From an uncultured Clostridia bacterium (GTDB lineage Bacteria > Bacillota > Clostridia > TANB77 > CAG-508): DNA of 44,551 nucleotides. Below, piece by piece: positions 25,368 to 34,035 of the stretch. The translations under genes were made by a program, and so were the position numbers. How positions within the stretch are numbered: position 1 is the stretch's first letter; the number at the start of each line of letters is the position of its first letter. The notes under the pieces were generated by a model, which worked only from the letters and a program-made list of their open reading frames with translations, did no database searches and had not been told where the DNA came from. Location: contig CANQHC010000016.1 of NCBI GenBank assembly GCA_947623595.1, forward strand, positions 1 through 44,551, given 5' to 3'.

Positions 25368-27659
25368 TTATTCTATTATTTCAAGCCCTGCAAATTTTGC
25401 CATTAATCTTTTATGTCCTGATTTATCAAATTGAATATCTAATTTGTAGTCATCGCCTTCTGCTTCTATCTTTTGAATATTACCTTCTCCGAATTTTTTG
25501 TGATAAATTCTTTGTCCTTCTTGATATTTTGTTATGTCTGTTTCGTTTTGTGTTTTCTTTTGATTTAATGAGTTTAAGAAACTTTCTGCGGTTCTGAATT
25601 GATAGCTTGGTACAGCTTTTGATGGTATGTTTATTTTTGGTTGATCCACTGTATATGTTTTTACTTTTCCTGCACTTTTGGTTCCATATTCCCAATTAAA
25701 TCCTGTATCATTGAATTTTTCTTCTTCATCATTATTTACTATTCCATCTAATAAGTTGTCTGGAATTTCTTTTATGAATCTTGATACTGCATTGTAGCTT
25801 GTGGATCCAAAAATTGTTCTGTGTTTTGCACATGTTAAGTATAAGAATTGCCTTGCTCTTGTAATTCCTACGTAGAATAAACGTCTTTCTTCTTCTAGTT
25901 CTTTTGGTTCACCAATTGATTTATATCCTGGGAATATTCCTTCTTCTAGCCCTACTAAAAATACTGTTGGAAATTCTAGCCCTTTTGCACTATGTAGGGT
26001 CATTAGGGTTACTGTGTTTTCTTCATCTTGCATTTCGTCTATATCACTTGATAGTGTGATGCTTTCTAAAAATTCTGCTAGGCTATTGTCTGCTGATTCT
26101 TCTTCAAATTCTATTGCTACTGTTAGAAATTCTTCTAAGTTTTCTATTCTTGATTCTGCTTCTATTGTATTTTCGGTTTCTAAAGCTTTTGTGTATCCTG
26201 ATTTGTTTAATACTTCTTTTAATAATTCTGAAATGCTTAAGTCTTGAATTTTTAGCCTTAATTCTTCTATTAATTTAATAAATTCTTCACTATTTGCTTT
26301 GATTCTATTTAAGTTATATTCATCTGCATGTTTTATTATTTCATACATTGATGTTCCTGTTTCATCAGATATTTGTGAGATATTATCTAGGCTTGTTTTT
26401 CCTATTCCTCTTTTTGGTTCATTTATAATTCTTTTTAGTGAAAGATTGTCTGCTGGATTTTGAATTAGCCTTAAGTATGCAATTGCATCTTTTATTTCCT
26501 TTCTTTCATAGAATTTTACTCCGCCTACTACTTTATATGGTATGTCTTCTCTTCTTAAAATATCTTCAATTGCTCTGGATTGTGCGTTCATACGGTATAA
26601 AATTACAAAGTCCTTTGGTTTTAAATATTCTTCAGTTTTTAAGTGTTGAATTTGCTCTACTATGTACCTTCCTTCGTCATATTCGTCTTCTGCTTGATAT
26701 AGACATGGTAGTTTTCCTTCTTCATTTTCTGTCCATAGCTTTTTTTCATATTTGTTTTCATTATGTTTTATAACACTGTTTGCTGCTTTTAAAATATTTC
26801 CTGTGCAACGATAATTTTGCTCTAATTTTACAATTTTTGTTCCTGGAAAGTCTTTTTCAAAATTTAAAATATTTGAAATATCAGCTCCTCTAAAGCTATA
26901 TATTCCTTGGTCATTGTCTCCTACTACTGTAATGTTTCCATATCTTGATGCTAGTATTGATACTAGTGTGAATTGTGCTTTGTTTGTATCTTGATATTCG
27001 TCTACAAGTATGTATTTGAATTTTTCTGTGTAATATTCTAATACGTCTGACTCGTTGCTTAATATTTCAATTGTATAATTTATTATGTCATCAAAATCTA
27101 TTGCATTATTTTCTTTTAGCCTTTTTTGATATAATTCATATACTTGTCCTATTTTTTCTTTTCTATAATCTCCTGCATATTTTGTTTGGTATGCTTTTGG
27201 TGTTAACATTTCGTTTTTTGCATTACTTATTTCTGATAATACACTTCTGTCCGTAAACATTTTATCATCTATTTTTAATGTTTTTAAACATTCTTTTACT
27301 ACTGTTCTTTGGTCAGATGTATCAAATATTAAAAATGATGTTTCAAATCCAATTCTGTCAATATATCTTCTTAAAATACGTACACATATTGAGTGGAATG
27401 TTCCCATCCACATTTCTTGTGCTACATCTCCTACAATATTTTCAACTCTTTGTTTCATTTCACTTGCAGCTTTATTAGTAAATGTAATTGCTAGGATATT
27501 CCATGGTTTTACTTGGTTTTGTGATATTAAATAGGCTATCTTATGTGTTAATACCTTAGTTTTTCCACTTCCAGCTCCTGCTATTACTAAACATGGTCCT
27601 TCTGTATAAAGTACCGCTTCTTTTTGTTTATCATTTAATCCTTCTATTAAATCTTGCAT
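25368..27659 (-). CDS. pcrA: ATP-dependent DNA helicase PcrA (UvrD family)
   Basis: 763 residues, the usual length. Superfamily 1 motifs run in order: Walker A GAGSGKT (28-34), DEYQDTN, GDNDQGIYSFRGAD, QNYRC, VTLMTLHSAKGLEF and the late VGITRARQ. The C-terminus has the basic tail with YHKKFGEGNI found in PcrA, which contacts RNA polymerase in known members. The enzyme is a 3' to 5' helicase for nucleotide excision repair, clearing of replication-transcription conflicts and plasmid rolling-circle replication. GAGGAG precedes the ATG. It is the last gene of the operon and has a strong terminator. A ligase gene, which often follows pcrA, is absent here. Confidence 0.97.
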   Translation of the reverse strand: MQDLIEGLNDKQKEAVLYTEGPCLVIAGAGSGKTKVLTHKIAYLISQNQVKPWNILAITFTNKAASEMKQRVENIVGDVAQEMWMGTFHSICVRILRRYIDRIGFETSFLIFDTSDQRTVVKECLKTLKIDDKMFTDRSVLSEISNAKNEMLTPKAYQTKYAGDYRKEKIGQVYELYQKRLKENNAIDFDDIINYTIEILSNESDVLEYYTEKFKYILVDEYQDTNKAQFTLVSILASRYGNITVVGDNDQGIYSFRGADISNILNFEKDFPGTKIVKLEQNYRCTGNILKAANSVIKHNENKYEKKLWTENEEGKLPCLYQAEDEYDEGRYIVEQIQHLKTEEYLKPKDFVILYRMNAQSRAIEDILRREDIPYKVVGGVKFYERKEIKDAIAYLRLIQNPADNLSLKRIINEPKRGIGKTSLDNISQISDETGTSMYEIIKHADEYNLNRIKANSEEFIKLIEELRLKIQDLSISELLKEVLNKSGYTKALETENTIEAESRIENLEEFLTVAIEFEEESADNSLAEFLESITLSSDIDEMQDEENTVTLMTLHSAKGLEFPTVFLVGLEEGIFPGYKSIGEPKELEEERRLFYVGITRARQFLYLTCAKHRTIFGSTSYNAVSRFIKEIPDNLLDGIVNNDEEEKFNDTGFNWEYGTKSAGKVKTYTVDQPKINIPSKAVPSYQFRTAESFLNSLNQKKTQNETDITKYQEGQRIYHKKFGEGNIQKIEAEGDDYKLDIQFDKSGHKRLMAKFAGLEIIE

Positions 27660-27715
27660 ATTACTCCTCTTTTCTGTTTATTTTCATTCTTTATAATCTA
27701 TATTTTCTTTTGATT

Positions 27716-28180
27716 TTATTGTTCATTTTTGATTTTTTCACAAATCTTATTTAAACATTCTTCAATTTCTTTTGCACATTCTTGATATACTGCTTTTGAA
27801 TATCCCCATGGGTCTGATATATCATAATTATTTTTTTCTTTTGCAAGCCCTGCATATTCTTTTATTGTGTATATTTTATTTGATAGTTCTGGATATAGCT
27901 GTTGCACTATAACTTTATGAGATAAGGTTGCGCATAAGATTATGTCCATTTTTTCTATTTGAGATTCTTTTATGTGTGTTGCCCTATGTTTGGTTAAATC
28001 TATATTATAATTTTCTTTCATTACTTCAACTGCATGTTGTGTTGGAATGTCTCCTGTATCTGCATAAATTCCAGATGAATACACTTCTATATTTTTTTGC
28101 TCTTTTAACATATCTTTTAGCATAGCTTCTGCCATTGCACTTCTGCAAATATTTCCTGTGCAAATAAACATTATTTTCAT
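27716..28180 (-). CDS. Low-molecular-weight protein tyrosine phosphatase
   Basis: 154 residues. The signature loop C7-TGNIC-R13-S is at the N-terminus (FICTGNICRS), and the catalytic acid lies in ISDPWG near residue 120. This is the arrangement of low-molecular-weight phosphatases such as Bacillus YwlE, which act on phosphotyrosine or phosphoarginine. The substrate cannot be read from the sequence. GAAAGGAA precedes the ATG. The gene sits between the transglutaminase-like gene (34 bases upstream) and pcrA (56 bases downstream). Confidence 0.92.
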   Translation of the reverse strand: MKIMFICTGNICRSAMAEAMLKDMLKEQKNIEVYSSGIYADTGDIPTQHAVEVMKENYNIDLTKHRATHIKESQIEKMDIILCATLSHKVIVQQLYPELSNKIYTIKEYAGLAKEKNNYDISDPWGYSKAVYQECAKEIEECLNKICEKIKNEQ

Positions 28181-28214
28181 TTTTTTATTCCTTTCTTGAA
28201 ATAAATAAGTTATT

Positions 28215-29411
28215 TTATAGCTCTTCTCTTTCTTTTGTTGAATAGCCTTCTTCTGATGTTTCTTGTTTTTTTTTCTTTGATAGTAATTTTCTTTGCTTTG
28301 TATTTTCTGGTGGTTGTTCTATAGTTTCTGAGCTTGAAATTGTTGTTATTTCTTTTACAAATTTTTTTCTACTTTTGGGTTGTTTTAAAATTTGTTTTTC
28401 TGTTGGTGTTTCTAGCATTTTAGTTTTTTTTAAAATATTTCCCATTCGTGCAAAAAAATTATTTAATGCTTTTTCTATTTGATTTATTATTTTTCTTCCT
28501 TTAAATAGCTCTAGGCTTTTTGGACATTCTGGCACATTCATTAACTCTTTGCTATGAAATGGTTCATCTTCTTTTTTTGGCATTTTTTTAAATTCTTCAT
28601 CACTTTTTAGGCAGTATTTCGGATACATTCCTCTTTTTATTCGTTCTTCATCCCATGTAATATCTGTATTATACCAATTGTTATTTATTCTTACCATACT
28701 AAAAGTGTGTGTCATTGTCATTCCTTTGAATATACCTGATTCACTTTGACAATTTATACATTTTATGCCTACTAAACTTAAAGCTTGTTTTAGAGTTTCT
28801 GTCATACCAGAGCATACACATCTTCCATATATTAATGCATTTACTAAATTTCTACTATTATTTTTATTGATTTCTTGATATTCTTGTAGTTCTTCATCAG
28901 GTTCCATAATGTCATTATCATATTGTAATTGTTTTCCTACTCTAACATATACTTTTTTAAACCTTTTTCCTTCTGGTAAATTTAATGAGATTCCTTGTAC
29001 CATCTTTCTAAGCTTTTTTAATAGAATTTTATATTGTACTAATGAAAGTGGTTCTACATTTATATTATCATATCTTCCAACAGTTATTTGTGCTTTGTCA
29101 AACCTATTTATAATTTCTTCTTGTGCTTGTGCTACGGTTTCGCAAATATAATCTACTTCTATTCCTTTGAAAGAAATATCATTTTTTATTATTGTGGGTA
29201 GATCTGTTGAATTTATTTCTAAAATAATATTTTCTTTTCCTCTTAAGCATGCTAATACCTCTTCTAATTTTTCTTCAGGTATTGACTCAAAACTAATTAA
29301 TAGTTTTTTACGCTTTTCTATTAATTCAAATTGTGTTATGCATTTAATTTCTTCTGGAGTATATTTCGCAAAATATGATTCTGTTAAATAATGGGTTGAT
29401 GGTGTATCCAT
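28215..29411 (-). CDS. Transglutaminase-like protein, probable 3' part of a split gene
   Basis: 398 residues from the first ATG. A transglutaminase-like core lies at about 195-270: the catalytic cysteine in GRCVCSGMTE, the histidine in THTFSMVRI and the aspartate in NTDITWD. A basic, low-complexity C-terminal tail follows. Proteins with this triad act as peptidases or cross-linking enzymes. No Shine-Dalgarno sequence precedes the ATG, and the frame is open further upstream (CGLSSY before the M). Removing one T from a five-T run (complement of 29431-29435) joins it in frame to the gene at 29344-30036. I therefore think both are one gene of about 606 codons. Confidence 0.75.
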   Translation of the reverse strand: MDTPSTHYLTESYFAKYTPEEIKCITQFELIEKRKKLLISFESIPEEKLEEVLACLRGKENIILEINSTDLPTIIKNDISFKGIEVDYICETVAQAQEEIINRFDKAQITVGRYDNINVEPLSLVQYKILLKKLRKMVQGISLNLPEGKRFKKVYVRVGKQLQYDNDIMEPDEELQEYQEINKNNSRNLVNALIYGRCVCSGMTETLKQALSLVGIKCINCQSESGIFKGMTMTHTFSMVRINNNWYNTDITWDEERIKRGMYPKYCLKSDEEFKKMPKKEDEPFHSKELMNVPECPKSLELFKGRKIINQIEKALNNFFARMGNILKKTKMLETPTEKQILKQPKSRKKFVKEITTISSSETIEQPPENTKQRKLLSKKKKQETSEEGYSTKEREEL

Positions 29412-30036
29412 ATAGCTTGATAGTCCGCATAAAAAGTGATATTGGCATTGGATAATTTTCTATTGCTTGTTTAATTGCTTCTACAAATTCTTCCTTATTA
29501 ATTCCATACATTGGTATACATAAGTCTTCAAAAATGTCTTCTTTTTGCAATTTATCAAAACCTTGTATCTGGTCTGATTCTTGTAATATTTGTAAATAGA
29601 TTTCCTTTCTTTTGTTAAATTCTTCTAAAGGTAATTCATTTACTTTTTCTATTTTATATTTTTTTACTAATTCTTGTATATTTTCGTTTATTGCTTCTTC
29701 TGCAGTTACTGATAATTTTATAATTTGATTTTTGTATTTTTCAAAATTTTCTGTTTGTATATCTTTTAGAGTAACTCTTACGGTAATATGTGTTCTATCA
29801 AAATCTATATACTTTTGCATTAAGTTACATAATTCTATTGGAATACCTTGTTGATTTTGCATAAGAATGATTAGTGCTCGTCCATATTCTGTTTCGTCTG
29901 ATAAATTTTCTAATTCTGTATAATCACGAAAATAAGTGTATAAATTTATTTCAGGATGTTGCTCTTGAAATTCTTTTATACCCTTCTTTAATTCTTGTTC
30001 ACTTTCTGGTTTAAATGTAATATATTGATTTTCCAC
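29344..30036 (-). CDS. Protein of unknown function, probable 5' part of the split gene
   Basis: 230 residues from a GTG start with AAAAAGGGGAAC upstream. I do not recognise a family; it is helical and charged (ESEQELKKGIKEFQEQH, ELVKKYKIEKVNELPLEEF). It overlaps the transglutaminase-like frame by 68 bases. The last 29 residues, after YPMPISL, look like an out-of-frame tail. If the T-run error is corrected, about 201 of its residues form the N-terminal region of the transglutaminase-like protein. Its start lies 18 bases after the LRR-like gene. Confidence 0.65.
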   Translation of the reverse strand: MENQYITFKPESEQELKKGIKEFQEQHPEINLYTYFRDYTELENLSDETEYGRALIILMQNQQGIPIELCNLMQKYIDFDRTHITVRVTLKDIQTENFEKYKNQIIKLSVTAEEAINENIQELVKKYKIEKVNELPLEEFNKRKEIYLQILQESDQIQGFDKLQKEDIFEDLCIPMYGINKEEFVEAIKQAIENYPMPISLFMRTIKLYGYTINPLFNRIIFCEIYSRRN

Positions 30037-30054
30037 TTGTTCCCCTTTTTATTA

Positions 30055-30654
30055 TCAAACTTTATTATTATTTGGTTTCCATTCTATTTTTACATTTGAA
30101 TTTTGCAGATATTCTAATTGGCATTTTTCTATAATGCTTCCATTTATATTTATATAGTCTAATTTTTTTAGTGATGTAATAAATTTTAAATTTTTTAGTT
30201 GTAAATATTGCAAATATAATTTTCTTAGATTTGTAGCATTTTCTAGCCCTTCTAGTTTTATATTCTTTCCTCCTATTATTGATATTGCTTTTAGTTCTTG
30301 TGTAGAACTTATTTTTACATTATCGCAAAAAGAAAAAGTAATCTCTTTCCAGTTGGGATTACATACAATTTCTTTTACCATTATTGTACAATATATAAAT
30401 TGTATTTTTTCTATTTTATTTAATTGTATAATTCTTTTTAAATTTTCTTTTGTTATTTTTATATTTTTTATAGTGATATTCTTTAAATTCTCGAATAAGT
30501 CTAAGTCTTGCAAAGATTCTAATTTATTTTTATTGCCTTCTATTGTAATTGTTTCAATTTGTTTTACTTGTTCTTCATCTATTGAACTTAAATCTTCTTG
30601 ATTAAAATAATACAAAAGGAAATCTTTTAAATTTTCATTTGTTACTTTTACCAT
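30055..30654 (-). CDS. Leucine-rich-repeat-like protein
   Basis: 199 residues with irregular repeats of about 22 residues built on L/I ladders (LFENLKNITIKNIKIT, LKAISIIGGKNIKLEGLE, ATNLRKLYLQYLQLKNLKF). There is no signal peptide, so it is probably cytoplasmic. The ATG at 30654 has no ribosome-binding site. The good site (AAAGGAGAAGG) fits an ATG at 30674 that opens an 8-codon frame ending in TGGTAA, overlapping the start ATGG. Initiation is therefore by translational coupling, or one A is missing from the run at 30654. It is the first gene of the operon leading to pcrA. Confidence 0.7.
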   Translation of the reverse strand: MVKVTNENLKDFLLYYFNQEDLSSIDEEQVKQIETITIEGNKNKLESLQDLDLFENLKNITIKNIKITKENLKRIIQLNKIEKIQFIYCTIMVKEIVCNPNWKEITFSFCDNVKISSTQELKAISIIGGKNIKLEGLENATNLRKLYLQYLQLKNLKFITSLKKLDYININGSIIEKCQLEYLQNSNVKIEWKPNNNKV

Positions 30655-30674
30655 TTTTGTTTGAGAGAGTACAT
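30648..30674 (-). other. Short leader frame overlapping the LRR-like gene
   Basis: ATG TAC TCT CTC AAA CAA AAA TGG TAA, eight codons, correctly spaced after AAAGGAGAAGG. Its stop overlaps the next start. One added A in the five-A run would fuse it in frame to the LRR-like protein. Confidence 0.45.
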
Positions 30675-30735
30675 TAATATACCCTTCTCCTTTCTTTAAA
30701 TTTACTATTTTTTAAGCATATTTTAGACATGTTCT

Positions 30736-30764
30736 ATTTTATCATAATATAAATATTTATACAA
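30736..30764 (-). promoter_or_regulatory. Candidate promoter of the LRR to pcrA operon
   Basis: TTGTAT (30759-30764) and TAAAAT (30736-30741) are separated by 17 bases and lie about 60 bases before the leader frame. Confidence 0.5.
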
Positions 30765-30784
30765 TTAAAATATTATTTTTTTAT

Positions 30785-31081
30785 TTATATATTCATAGCT
30801 AAAATTCCCAGCAAAAGTCCTAAAATATTACCAATTGCTGTCATTCTACCATGATATATTTTATTAGATTCTGGAATTAGTTCTCCTGATACAATATAAA
30901 TCATTGCACCTGCTGCAAATGCTAAGCACATTGCAATTACACTTTGCGAAATTCCTCCTATTAAAGCTCCACATAATGCTCCTATTCCAGTAGTAATTCC
31001 GGATAAAATCACATAAAAAATTACTCTTGCTGAACTCATTCCTCCATTTTTCATGGGTACTGCCATAGAAATTCCTTCTGG
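30785..31081 (-). pseudogene. ZIP-family metal transporter, C-terminal fragment
   Basis: The fragment encodes the last 96 or so residues of a ZIP transporter: the second half of the second metal-site motif (PEGISMAVP), then three hydrophobic helices (RVIFYVILSGITTGIGALCG, VIAMCLAFAAGAMIYIVSGE, NILGLLLGILAMNI). Its first codons, CCA GAA GGA, are exactly those expected after the N-terminal fragment ending LHDIPE at 38914-39361. An ATG at 31066 preceded by GAAGGA could allow translation of a stub, but half a ZIP is unlikely to transport. ZIP proteins bring zinc or other divalent metals into the cytoplasm. The break is caused by the serine-recombinase element, so the loss may be reversible. Confidence 0.92.
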
Positions 31082-31138
31082 TTAATGTCAAAATAGACAG
31101 TAATAATTTTAGTGACGTAGCTAAAGATTATCGTCACT
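31075..31138 (-). other. Left attachment site and recombinase terminator
   Basis: The core CTTCTGG (31075-31081) is followed by TTAATGT and the arm CAAAATAGACA (31089-31099 or adjacent). AGTGACG and CGTCACT (31111-31117, 31132-31138) form a 7 bp stem enclosing the recombinase stop codon, a possible weak terminator. Confidence 0.75.
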
Positions 31139-32683
31139 TTTAAGATTATTAAGCTTTTTAAAATTAAATATAATATCCACTTGTTTATCTTGATGTATTT
31201 CTATTCTATTTATAATTGTTTTCATCATCTCTGGAGTTGTTTTTTTTAAATCAAGAAAATCTCTAATTAGTTTCCTAATTTTCTCATCATTTTCTTCTTG
31301 TCCATTTTCTTTTTCAGATTTTATATCATTATATTCTTTTTCTTTTTGTTTTATCTGACTTTGCATTTTATTGAATAATCTATTATACATTTCTTCGCTA
31401 ACTTTATTATCTAATTTGTCAATATATATTTTATCAATACGTTCATTAATTAATTTAATTTCTGTTTCTAATTTTTGAAGTATTTTAGAATAATCATATT
31501 TAGTCAGTTTATTTTTTATATTTAACTCAATCCTTTTATTGTCAATATAAAAAAATAAATCTCTTATATATTTTATTATCTTATTTTCTAATTCTTCATA
31601 ATTAAAACCATGTGATGAGCAGATTCCCAATTTTGAATTTCTCCTGTAGTTATTACATATCATATCTAGCCTTCCATTTTTTCTAGCTCTAACTCCTATT
31701 TTATGTTTACATTCATAACAAACTAATAAACCATCTAGTAAAAAATGATGTTTTTTTTCATTCCTATTATATTTTTGAGTAACCACCATTTTTTGAATAG
31801 TATAAAAAATATCTTTTTCAATAATTGGCTCATGGGTATTCTCTACAGTTATCCATTGTTCTTTTAAATTTTTTTTAAGTTTTCTGTTCTTATAACTTAT
31901 TCTGCTTCTTTTATTTTGTATTGTATTTCCAATATAAACTTCATTACATAGAATATTTTTTATTGCTTTATTTTCCCAAAAAGTCGCTTTGTTATATCTT
32001 AATTGACTAGCTGTTGGAATATTATTGTCATTTAGATAATTTTTTATAACTCCTAATTTATTTCCGTTAAAAGCCATCTTAAAAATAGTTTTTACAATTT
32101 TAGCTTCAGTCTCACAAATTATTAGTTTATTTTTATCGTTTGAATCTTTTGTATATCCAAAAGCTGTTTTTCCTCCTACCCATTTGCCTTGTTTTCGCAT
32201 TGTATGTAACGCTGTCCTAATTTTTTTTGATAAATCCTTAGAATACATATCGTTTAAGATTGATTTAAAAGGTGCTATATCATTGTTACCATTATTGTTA
32301 GCAAAAGTGTCTATCCCATCTGTTACAGATATATATCTAACATTATTTTCAGGGAACCATTTTTCAATGTATTCACCTGTTTCTATGTAATCACGACCTA
32401 AACGAGATAAATCCTTTGTTACAACCATATTTATTTTTCCAAGCTCTATATCTTTTTTCATTCTTTGAAAGTCGGGTCTATTAAAGTTTGTTCCAGTATA
32501 GCCTGGATCTTCATAAATATCTACTAGCTTATATCTCCATCCTAATTTTTCTACATATTCTTTGAGTAGTGCCCTTTGATTTATAATACTTTCACTTTCA
32601 TCACATTGTTTATCTACATCCTCTCTGGATAATCTTATATAAATGGCAACTTTATATATTGACGTTTCTATTGTTTCAAGCAT
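31121..32683 (-). CDS. Large serine recombinase (site-specific integrase)
   Basis: 520 residues. The resolvase catalytic domain has the nucleophile in YIRLSRED (S19), NQR, and DLSRLGRDYIE with its active-site arginines. A Recombinase domain (about 165-260) follows, then a zinc ribbon (LLVCYECKHK and CNNYRR...GICSSH) and a coiled-coil (about 385-475), the order found in TnpX, TndX and phiC31-type enzymes. It cuts both att sites at a central dinucleotide through a phosphoserine link, here most likely GA, the same as known for TnpX and TndX. AAAGGAGCG precedes the ATG. The gene is intact. It most likely integrated, and may excise, this element. Confidence 0.96.
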   Translation of the reverse strand: MLETIETSIYKVAIYIRLSREDVDKQCDESESIINQRALLKEYVEKLGWRYKLVDIYEDPGYTGTNFNRPDFQRMKKDIELGKINMVVTKDLSRLGRDYIETGEYIEKWFPENNVRYISVTDGIDTFANNNGNNDIAPFKSILNDMYSKDLSKKIRTALHTMRKQGKWVGGKTAFGYTKDSNDKNKLIICETEAKIVKTIFKMAFNGNKLGVIKNYLNDNNIPTASQLRYNKATFWENKAIKNILCNEVYIGNTIQNKRSRISYKNRKLKKNLKEQWITVENTHEPIIEKDIFYTIQKMVVTQKYNRNEKKHHFLLDGLLVCYECKHKIGVRARKNGRLDMICNNYRRNSKLGICSSHGFNYEELENKIIKYIRDLFFYIDNKRIELNIKNKLTKYDYSKILQKLETEIKLINERIDKIYIDKLDNKVSEEMYNRLFNKMQSQIKQKEKEYNDIKSEKENGQEENDEKIRKLIRDFLDLKKTTPEMMKTIINRIEIHQDKQVDIIFNFKKLNNLKSDDNL

Positions 32684-32777
32684 TTTCGCTCCTTTCTATG
32701 CTTGATAAAACAATTTGAATTCAACTTACATTATATATAATTTAAAAAAAATTGTAATACCGAAGTCATAAAAATTT

Positions 32778-32882
32778 TTATTTATTTTTCTCTAGTATAT
32801 CTACTAACATATCGGATATTATTTTTTCTATTTCTTCACTATCTTCGTCAAAATATACATTAAATTTAAAGGTATCGTTCAT
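32778..32882 (-). CDS. Small acidic protein next to the recombinase gene
   Basis: 34 residues, beginning MNDTFKFNVYFDED and ending in an amphipathic helix (IEKIISDMLVDILEKN). The ATG is preceded by AATAGGAGAAAA at good spacing. It lies about 95 bases upstream of the recombinase. The family is unknown. Position would suit a recombination accessory factor, but that is inference only. Confidence 0.55.
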   Translation of the reverse strand: MNDTFKFNVYFDEDSEEIEKIISDMLVDILEKNK

Positions 32883-33184
32883 ATTTTCTCCTATTATTTT
32901 TATAGATATTTATTCAATTTATATTCAAAAAAAATTTTTCTATTCACATTTAAATTTATTCATTACTTGCACCTCTAACATAACTTTCTAATCTGTCTTT
33001 TACTAATATAGTGCTTCCTTTAAAATTTGCCCTTCACTATATATATATATTGAGTAAGTTTTGAAAATTCTACCGAAATTTTTAAAACTTTCGTTCCATT
33101 GCTGTGAAGTAGCAATTTACTTGTATATTTTATACATATAATTTTTCGTCAAAAATGAAAGAAAATTTTTATATACAATTTTTA
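32883..33184. other. Gene-poor stretch with a gene remnant and a solo IS end
   Basis: On the minus strand 32956-33030 encodes a 24-residue fragment (FKGSTILVKDRLESYVRGA, then a stop) with no start, probably a gene remnant. An AT dinucleotide run lies near 33040-33052. At 33106-33123 is the 18-base sequence that recurs at 36079-36096. Confidence 0.4.
33106..33123. repeat. 18-base direct repeat, left copy
   Basis: GAAGTAGCAATTTACTTG, identical to 36079-36096. It contains the dyad AAGTA-N6-TACTT. The right copy lies at the left terminus of the IS3-family element, so this copy may be a solo IS end. Confidence 0.6.
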
Positions 33185-33213
33185 TTGAATTTTATAATAG
33201 ATTATGCTATAAT
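33185..33213 (+). promoter_or_regulatory. Promoter of the DUF4160-linked pair
   Basis: TTGAAT (33185-33190) and a perfect TATAAT (33208-33213) are 17 bases apart, upstream of the only plus-strand gene pair in the element. Confidence 0.75.
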
Positions 33214-33250
33214 GTCTAGAATAAAATTAATAAAAGGAGTGGACTTAATA

Positions 33251-33523
33251 ATGATGTATCCATATGTAAAATATTCAGACAATACAGAAGTTGTTTTTTC
33301 AAATATATATATTGAAAATGATATGGAATGTATTGATATACATTTTGAACGAGCTAATGAAAATGGTTTTGATTCTGTTAGAATACAATTACCAACATAC
33401 AGAGTAACAGTGTGGGAAGGCAATTATAGTGAAGAAGAAATAGAGTTTTTTAAACAAGTTGTTCAAAATAGTGCAGATTTATTTTACAAATATGCAAAAG
33501 AAGGAGGGCTAAAAATTGCCTAG
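33251..33523 (+). CDS. Small protein paired with a DUF4160 gene
   Basis: 90 residues from the ATG at 33251, chosen because AAAGGAGTGG lies nine bases upstream and a promoter just before it. It is acidic, with a beta-rich start (MMYPYVKYSDNTEVVFSN) and a helical end (EEEIEFFKQVVQNSADLF). I do not recognise a named family. Its stop overlaps the first codons of the DUF4160 gene, the close coupling expected of a toxin-antitoxin-like or small two-gene cassette. The role is not established. It is on the opposite strand to everything around it. Confidence 0.75.
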   Translation: MMYPYVKYSDNTEVVFSNIYIENDMECIDIHFERANENGFDSVRIQLPTYRVTVWEGNYSEEEIEFFKQVVQNSADLFYKYAKEGGLKIA

Positions 33524-33804
33524 TATATTTGAATGTTATCGGATATAAAATATATTTTTGGTCTAACGAAAATAATGAACCTATTCATGTTCATATTTCA
33601 AAAGGAAAATTAACTCAAAATGCTACTAAAATTTGGTTAACTAAAACAGGTAGATGTATAATAGCAAATAATAAAAGTAAAATACCAGAACATGAACTAA
33701 ATAAACTGTTAGCTATAATTTCAAGACATTATTTTTTAATTATCTCAAAATGGAAAGAATATTATAAAATAGAAAACATAAATAATATCAAATTTTATTG
33801 CTAA
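33516..33804 (+). pseudogene. DUF4160 protein, frameshifted near codon 9
   Basis: The natural start appears to be TTG at 33516, eight bases after GAAGGAGGG, reading PSIFECY. One extra C near 33540 (TAT C GGA) then shifts the frame, which resumes as GYKIYFWSNENNEPIHVHIS and continues to 33804. A TTG at 33529 opens the downstream frame but lacks a ribosome-binding site. DUF4160 proteins have the conserved EPIHVHVSKG and NKSKIPEHEL patterns seen here and often occur in two-gene, toxin-antitoxin-like cassettes. The protein is about 96 residues if the shift is repaired. Confidence 0.75.
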
Positions 33805-33889
33805 TGATTTCGCGTGTAAATGTCAAGAAAAAATATGGTTCTTCCCAGGGAAATTTTTAAAATTCATAGATTTTTATAAGAAAAAATGT

Positions 33890-34035
33890 TATAATATTAA
33901 TGTAAATTTATTTGGGAGGTAAAGAATATGTCTATAGAAAAACAAAAATTGTATAATGAAATTGAAACACTACCAGAAGAACTTACAAATCAAGTTATTA
34001 ATTTTGTTGAATATTTAAAATTATCATATTCTTGA
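33890..34035 (+). pseudogene. Truncated antitoxin-like gene (DUF2281-like) with promoter -10
   Basis: TATAAT (33890-33895) and GGGAGGT precede an ATG at 33928. The 35-codon frame begins MSIEKQKLYNEIETLPEELT and continues with VINFVEYLK, the N-terminal helices of DUF2281/VapB-type antitoxins. It then runs into foreign sequence and stops at 34035. The rest was probably lost when the neighbouring transposase fragments arrived. Confidence 0.55.

Noticed and set aside
30864..31091. Alternative frame over the ZIP C-terminal fragment
   Set aside because: It is a shifted reading of the ZIP fragment, whose own frame joins the N-terminal half exactly.
33251..33804. Calling the pair a proven toxin-antitoxin system
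   Set aside because: Gene order and the DUF4160 family suggest it, but the first protein is unrecognised and the second is frameshifted.
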